From: Bradyrhizobium sp. URHD0069
Lineage (GTDB): Bacteria; Pseudomonadota; Alphaproteobacteria; Rhizobiales; Xanthobacteraceae
Assembly: GCF_000701345.1 (NCBI RefSeq)
Contig: NZ_KL370776.1
Span: 191,321 to 255,320, forward strand
Direction: 5' to 3'
Length of the DNA: 64,000 nt
Both the position numbers and the translations under genes were made by a program. The notes under the pieces are model-generated. The model ran no database searches. It was not told where the DNA came from and saw only the letters and a list, made by a program, of their open reading frames with translations. Positions 60,762 to 64,000 of the stretch are shown here, piece after piece. How positions within the stretch are numbered: the first letter of the stretch is position 1; each line of letters begins with the position of its first letter.

Positions 60762-60965
60762 TGGCATCTCGCAAGAGGCCGCCGCACGACTGGCTGCGAC
60801 TTCGCCACAGTTGACTCTATATATAGCCTTGTTCCAGCGTTGATTTCAGCGCGGCGGGTGGCTGGCTCAGGGATCACCATTGCGATGGCGCACATTGTCC
60901 TGGCGGATGACCGCGTCGTGTCGCGTTAGGGCCAACGCGCGGGAACGCGCTCAAGAGGAGAACCC

Positions 60966-63900
60966 GTGCAGACCACGCTGCTCGGATTGGCGATTGCCTT
61001 CATCATCGCGCTCGTTGCCGCGCTGATCGGGCCGTACTTCATCGACTGGAATCAATTCCGGCCGCAGTTCGAGACCGAGGCAACGCGGGTGATCGGCGCG
61101 CCGGTACGCGTCGGGGGTGAACTGGATGCGCGCCTGTTGCCGACGCCATCGCTGCGGCTGCGTTCTGTCGTGGTCGGTGGCGCCAACGATCTCGGCAAGG
61201 TTCGCGCCGACAAGCTCGATGTCGAGTTCAGCCTGGGCTCGCTGATGCGCGGCGAATGGCGCGCCAACGAACTGACCATCAACGGCATGGCGCTTGATCT
61301 TGGCCTGGATTCCCAGGGCCGGATCGACTGGCCGGCATCGACCGGAAAGTTCAGTCTGGGATCGCTGTCGATCGACCGCCTGAATCTCACCGGCCGCATC
61401 GCGCTGCATGACGCTGCAAGCCAAGGGACGCTCGAGCTCAAGGATATCGCCTTCAGCGGAGACGTGCGCTCGCTGGCAGGTTCAGTCCGGGGCGACGGCA
61501 ACTTCATGGTGTCAGGCGTGCGCTACCCGTTTCGCGTGTCATCCGGCCAGAGCGCTGACGGAAATGGCACCCGGGTCCATCTTAACGTCGATCCCGGCGC
61601 GCGCGCGCTGTCCGTCGATCTCGACGGCGTGCTCAGCTTCGAGGCGCGTGCGCCGCGCTTTGAGGGTGCGGTGGTGCTGGCCGTTCCCCCCGGCCTCAAA
61701 GCGGCGGGCGATCTGCCGATAACGCCGTGGCGGATAGCGGCGAGGGTCAAGGCCGATCCGGCCGCCGCCCGGCTCGAACAGGTTGAGGCCAGCTACGGCA
61801 CCGAAGAGACCGCGCTGAAATTCGCAGGGATAGGGGACATGCGCTTTGGCGCGTCGCCGCTGCTTCGCGCCGCGCTGTCGGCGCGGCAGCTCGATGCCGA
61901 CAGGTTTGCCGCCAAAGGCAGTAACCCCACTGAGCCGATCCGATTGCTTCCGGGCTTACAGGCGCTCATGGCGGCAATCCCGCAAGTTCCGATTCCGACG
62001 CAGATCGAGCTCAGCTCCGAGCAGATCATGCTGGGCGGGCGTCCGTTGCAAAATCTGGCTGTCGACCTGCGTGTCGACGCCAAATCCTTCACCATCGACC
62101 GGCTGGATTTCCGCGCGCCTGGCGCCACCCGAGTGGGCTTGAGCAGCACGAAGGCGCAAGCAGGTCCGTCCGGAGGTTTCACCGGGGCGCTTAGCGTCGA
62201 ATCGTCGGACCCGGATGCACTGGTGACGTGGTTGCAGGGTCGTAACGAGATCACCTATCGCAGCCAAAAACCGCTGCGCCTGGCCGGCAATGTCAGTGTG
62301 GCTGCCGATCGCATCGCCATCGAAGCGATGAAGGCCGAGATCGATGGCGGTGCCGTGGAAGGGCGCGTTGCGGTCTCCAATTTGCCGGCCAGCGGCGCCT
62401 CCCGGATCGAAGCGGAGCTGAAGGCGGAACGTCTCGATCTCGATGCCGCTGGCGCGTTGGTGCGCTCGCTGGCCGGCCCGCAAGCCGAGTGGCCGGCCGA
62501 AGTGCGACTGTCGCTGAATATCGATCGTGCCATATCGGCTGGCCAGGAACTGCGTCCGTTCATCGCGAAGCTGGGCTACGGTCCGAAGACGATCTCGCTG
62601 GAGCAACTGGAAGTCGGCGAGGCCGGCGGCGTGATGATGGGAGCGGCGGGAAGTTTCGATCGCGTCAATGCAACCGGACGACTGGTGCTGAATTCAAGCG
62701 CGGCGTCGCTTGATCAAATCACCGGGCTGATTGCACCCCTTGCGCCGACACTGGCGTCACGGATTAAGTCGATGCAGGTAAGTCCGGGGCTCGCGCACCT
62801 CAAGCTGGCGATCGATCTCGACAAGAATTCCGAACACCCCGATCGCGCCAACGCGCGCGCCGTGCTCGACTTCGACGCGCCGCAGCTCAAGGGCGTCGCC
62901 ACGATCACCGCAAAGCCCGAGATCGCGGCGATGCGCGGGCTTGATCTCGATGCGCTCCGACGCAGCGAATTTGGCATCGAATCCAAACTGTCTTCGGACA
63001 GCGGCCGTTCATTGGTTGTCCTGCTGGGGCTCGATCGCGCAATCGCTGTGGGCGATGGCCCGGCGCAATTCGAAGGATCGGTCACGGGCGCGTGGCGGGC
63101 GCCGCTGCGGCTGAAAGCCAAGCTGTCGGGAGCTGGACTGGATGCCGAAGCGCAGGGTAGCGCTGAACCGTGGGCCTCGGAACCCAAGGCTAGCGTCAAT
63201 CTTGGCGCGCGCAGCATAAATCTCGCGCCGCTGTTCGATCTCTCCGATGCGCTTGCGCAAAACATCAGTCTGTCGGCGCGGGTGTCGCTGATGGGCAGCA
63301 AGTTGATTTTCGACGACCTGGACAGCGCGATGTCAGGTTCGCGGCTACGCGGGCGCATCGCGTTGACCCTTGACGGCGAAAAGACCATCGAGGGCGAAGT
63401 AGGCCTCGACGCACTTGTCCTCGCGCCGGCATTTGCGCTCGCCATCGGCGCGGCGGGGCAAGACGCGTCGGCACCGCTCGGTTTGGGTTTGTCGAATGGC
63501 TGGCGCGGCCGCATCGTCTTTCAAGCGCTGCGCGGCGCGCTTCCGGGCGGCGGCGAGTTGCGCCCCGTGAGCGGTACCGTCAGAAGCGACGGTCAATCGC
63601 TGACCTTCGAGGCCATCAAGGGCGGAATCGGAGGCGGCGAGGCGACCGCCAATATCGACGCCAAACAGAGCGCGACCGGTATTGCGCTGAATGCGCGTGT
63701 TGAGCTCAGGGGTGTCGATGGCGCGGCGCTTCGTTATCGCAGTCTGACGATGCCCGCCGGTCGCACCTCGATGCAGATGACGCTGGCGAGCCAGGGCCGC
63801 AGCGCATCGGCGCTGACCGGCGCGTTGTCCGGCAGCGGAACACTCACGCTGGAATCCGCCGGAATCCCCGGGCTCAATCCGCGCGCCTTCGACGCTGCGA

Positions 63901-64000
63901 TCCGTGCCAGCGACACCGGACAGGCGACCGACGACACGCGGCTGCGGCAGATCATCGAGCCGGTGCTGTCGGCCGGCGCGCTATCGGTCGCATCGGCGCA
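60966..64000 (+). CDS. AsmA-family protein, 5' part (runs off right edge)
   Basis: A large envelope protein with one N-terminal membrane anchor, member of the AsmA/TamB-like lipid-transport superfamily. The 1011 visible residues begin at a GTG (60966-60968) with a strong gaggag site. The anchor is LLGLAIAFIIALVAALIGPY and is followed by the AsmA signature FIDWNQFRPQFETEATRVIG and GAPVRVGGELDARLLPTPSL. The rest consists of repeated beta-rich AsmA segments (for example GRIDWPAS, GNVSVAADRIAIEAMKAEI). The 3' end is outside the window. The 204-base spacer from the P450 gene contains a ctatatatag stretch at 60817-60826 that may belong to a promoter. Confidence 0.93.
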   Translation, partial: MQTTLLGLAIAFIIALVAALIGPYFIDWNQFRPQFETEATRVIGAPVRVGGELDARLLPTPSLRLRSVVVGGANDLGKVRADKLDVEFSLGSLMRGEWRANELTINGMALDLGLDSQGRIDWPASTGKFSLGSLSIDRLNLTGRIALHDAASQGTLELKDIAFSGDVRSLAGSVRGDGNFMVSGVRYPFRVSSGQSADGNGTRVHLNVDPGARALSVDLDGVLSFEARAPRFEGAVVLAVPPGLKAAGDLPITPWRIAARVKADPAAARLEQVEASYGTEETALKFAGIGDMRFGASPLLRAALSARQLDADRFAAKGSNPTEPIRLLPGLQALMAAIPQVPIPTQIELSSEQIMLGGRPLQNLAVDLRVDAKSFTIDRLDFRAPGATRVGLSSTKAQAGPSGGFTGALSVESSDPDALVTWLQGRNEITYRSQKPLRLAGNVSVAADRIAIEAMKAEIDGGAVEGRVAVSNLPASGASRIEAELKAERLDLDAAGALVRSLAGPQAEWPAEVRLSLNIDRAISAGQELRPFIAKLGYGPKTISLEQLEVGEAGGVMMGAAGSFDRVNATGRLVLNSSAASLDQITGLIAPLAPTLASRIKSMQVSPGLAHLKLAIDLDKNSEHPDRANARAVLDFDAPQLKGVATITAKPEIAAMRGLDLDALRRSEFGIESKLSSDSGRSLVVLLGLDRAIAVGDGPAQFEGSVTGAWRAPLRLKAKLSGAGLDAEAQGSAEPWASEPKASVNLGARSINLAPLFDLSDALAQNISLSARVSLMGSKLIFDDLDSAMSGSRLRGRIALTLDGEKTIEGEVGLDALVLAPAFALAIGAAGQDASAPLGLGLSNGWRGRIVFQALRGALPGGGELRPVSGTVRSDGQSLTFEAIKGGIGGGEATANIDAKQSATGIALNARVELRGVDGAALRYRSLTMPAGRTSMQMTLASQGRSASALTGALSGSGTLTLESAGIPGLNPRAFDAAIRASDTGQATDDTRLRQIIEPVLSAGALSVASA

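Noticed and set aside
60804..60845. ttgact followed by ctatatatag as a promoter for the AsmA gene
   Set aside because: The gap between the two elements is only a few bases, far too short for a -35/-10 pair; kept only as an AT-rich note.
1..64000. Prophage, CRISPR array, toxin-antitoxin pair, secretion or defence island, tRNA or rRNA
   Set aside because: I saw no integrase, transposase, regularly spaced repeats with unique spacers, defence-type genes or tRNA cloverleaf in the spacers. The window is mainly core chromosome.

Overview
The window looks like chromosomal DNA of an alphaproteobacterium of the Bradyrhizobium / Nitrobacteraceae group. The reasons are high G+C, a long FtsZ (593 aa), the gene order of the division and cell wall (dcw) cluster, the recN-ligA neighbourhood downstream of it, and the dense scatter of short palindromic repeats of the gtcattccgg...ccggaatgac kind. 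There is no phage, transposase, CRISPR array, tRNA or rRNA gene that I can see.

Layout. 1-5.5 kb: the 5' part of a kup potassium transporter gene (minus strand, runs off the left edge), a short O-antigen-ligase-like remnant, an EamA-type transporter, the RNase P RNA gene rnpB (minus), a DGPF/YCII protein with its ECF42-type sigma factor, and a peptidoglycan amidase. 6.1-25.6 kb: the complete dcw cluster, all on plus: rsmH, ftsL, ftsI, murE, murF, mraY, murD, ftsW, murG, murC, murB, ddl, (ddlB remnant), ftsQ, ftsA, ftsZ, closed by a strong intrinsic terminator. 26-32 kb: lpxC, bamD, recN and ligA. Peptidoglycan precursor synthesis (MurC-F, Ddl, MraY, MurG), septal synthesis (FtsW/FtsI), the divisome scaffold (FtsQ/L/A/Z) and outer-membrane assembly (LpxC, BamD) are therefore encoded side by side.

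32-50 kb: a more mixed region, mostly minus strand: a Bcr/CflA-type MFS pump, an aminopeptidase P, prmA, an HSL-type hydrolase, a phytoene-dehydrogenase-like FAD protein, a membrane protein fused to a spermidine-synthase-like domain, an L,D-transpeptidase, an ABC exporter pair, a DUF2336 protein and a UvrD/PcrA helicase. 50-64 kb: a DUF1328 membrane peptide, an alpha/beta hydrolase, a hotdog thioesterase divergent from a GlcD-like FAD dehydrogenase, katA divergent from oxyR, a rhodanese, an MFS transporter, a cytochrome P450 and a truncated AsmA-family gene at the right edge.

The most unusual points are: (1) a palindromic repeat lying in frame inside the helicase gene, adding about 54 residues between helicase motifs II and III; (2) the normal ddlB reduced to a frameshifted C-terminal remnant and preceded by an intact, lower-G+C, divergent ddl; (3) eight same-strand DnaA-box-like 9-mers spaced at close to multiples of 11 bp in the prmA-hydrolase spacer; (4) several palindromic repeat families placed between cell wall genes that are usually tightly packed; (5) no mraZ where it would be expected in front of rsmH; and (6) a series of small gene remnants in the spacers.
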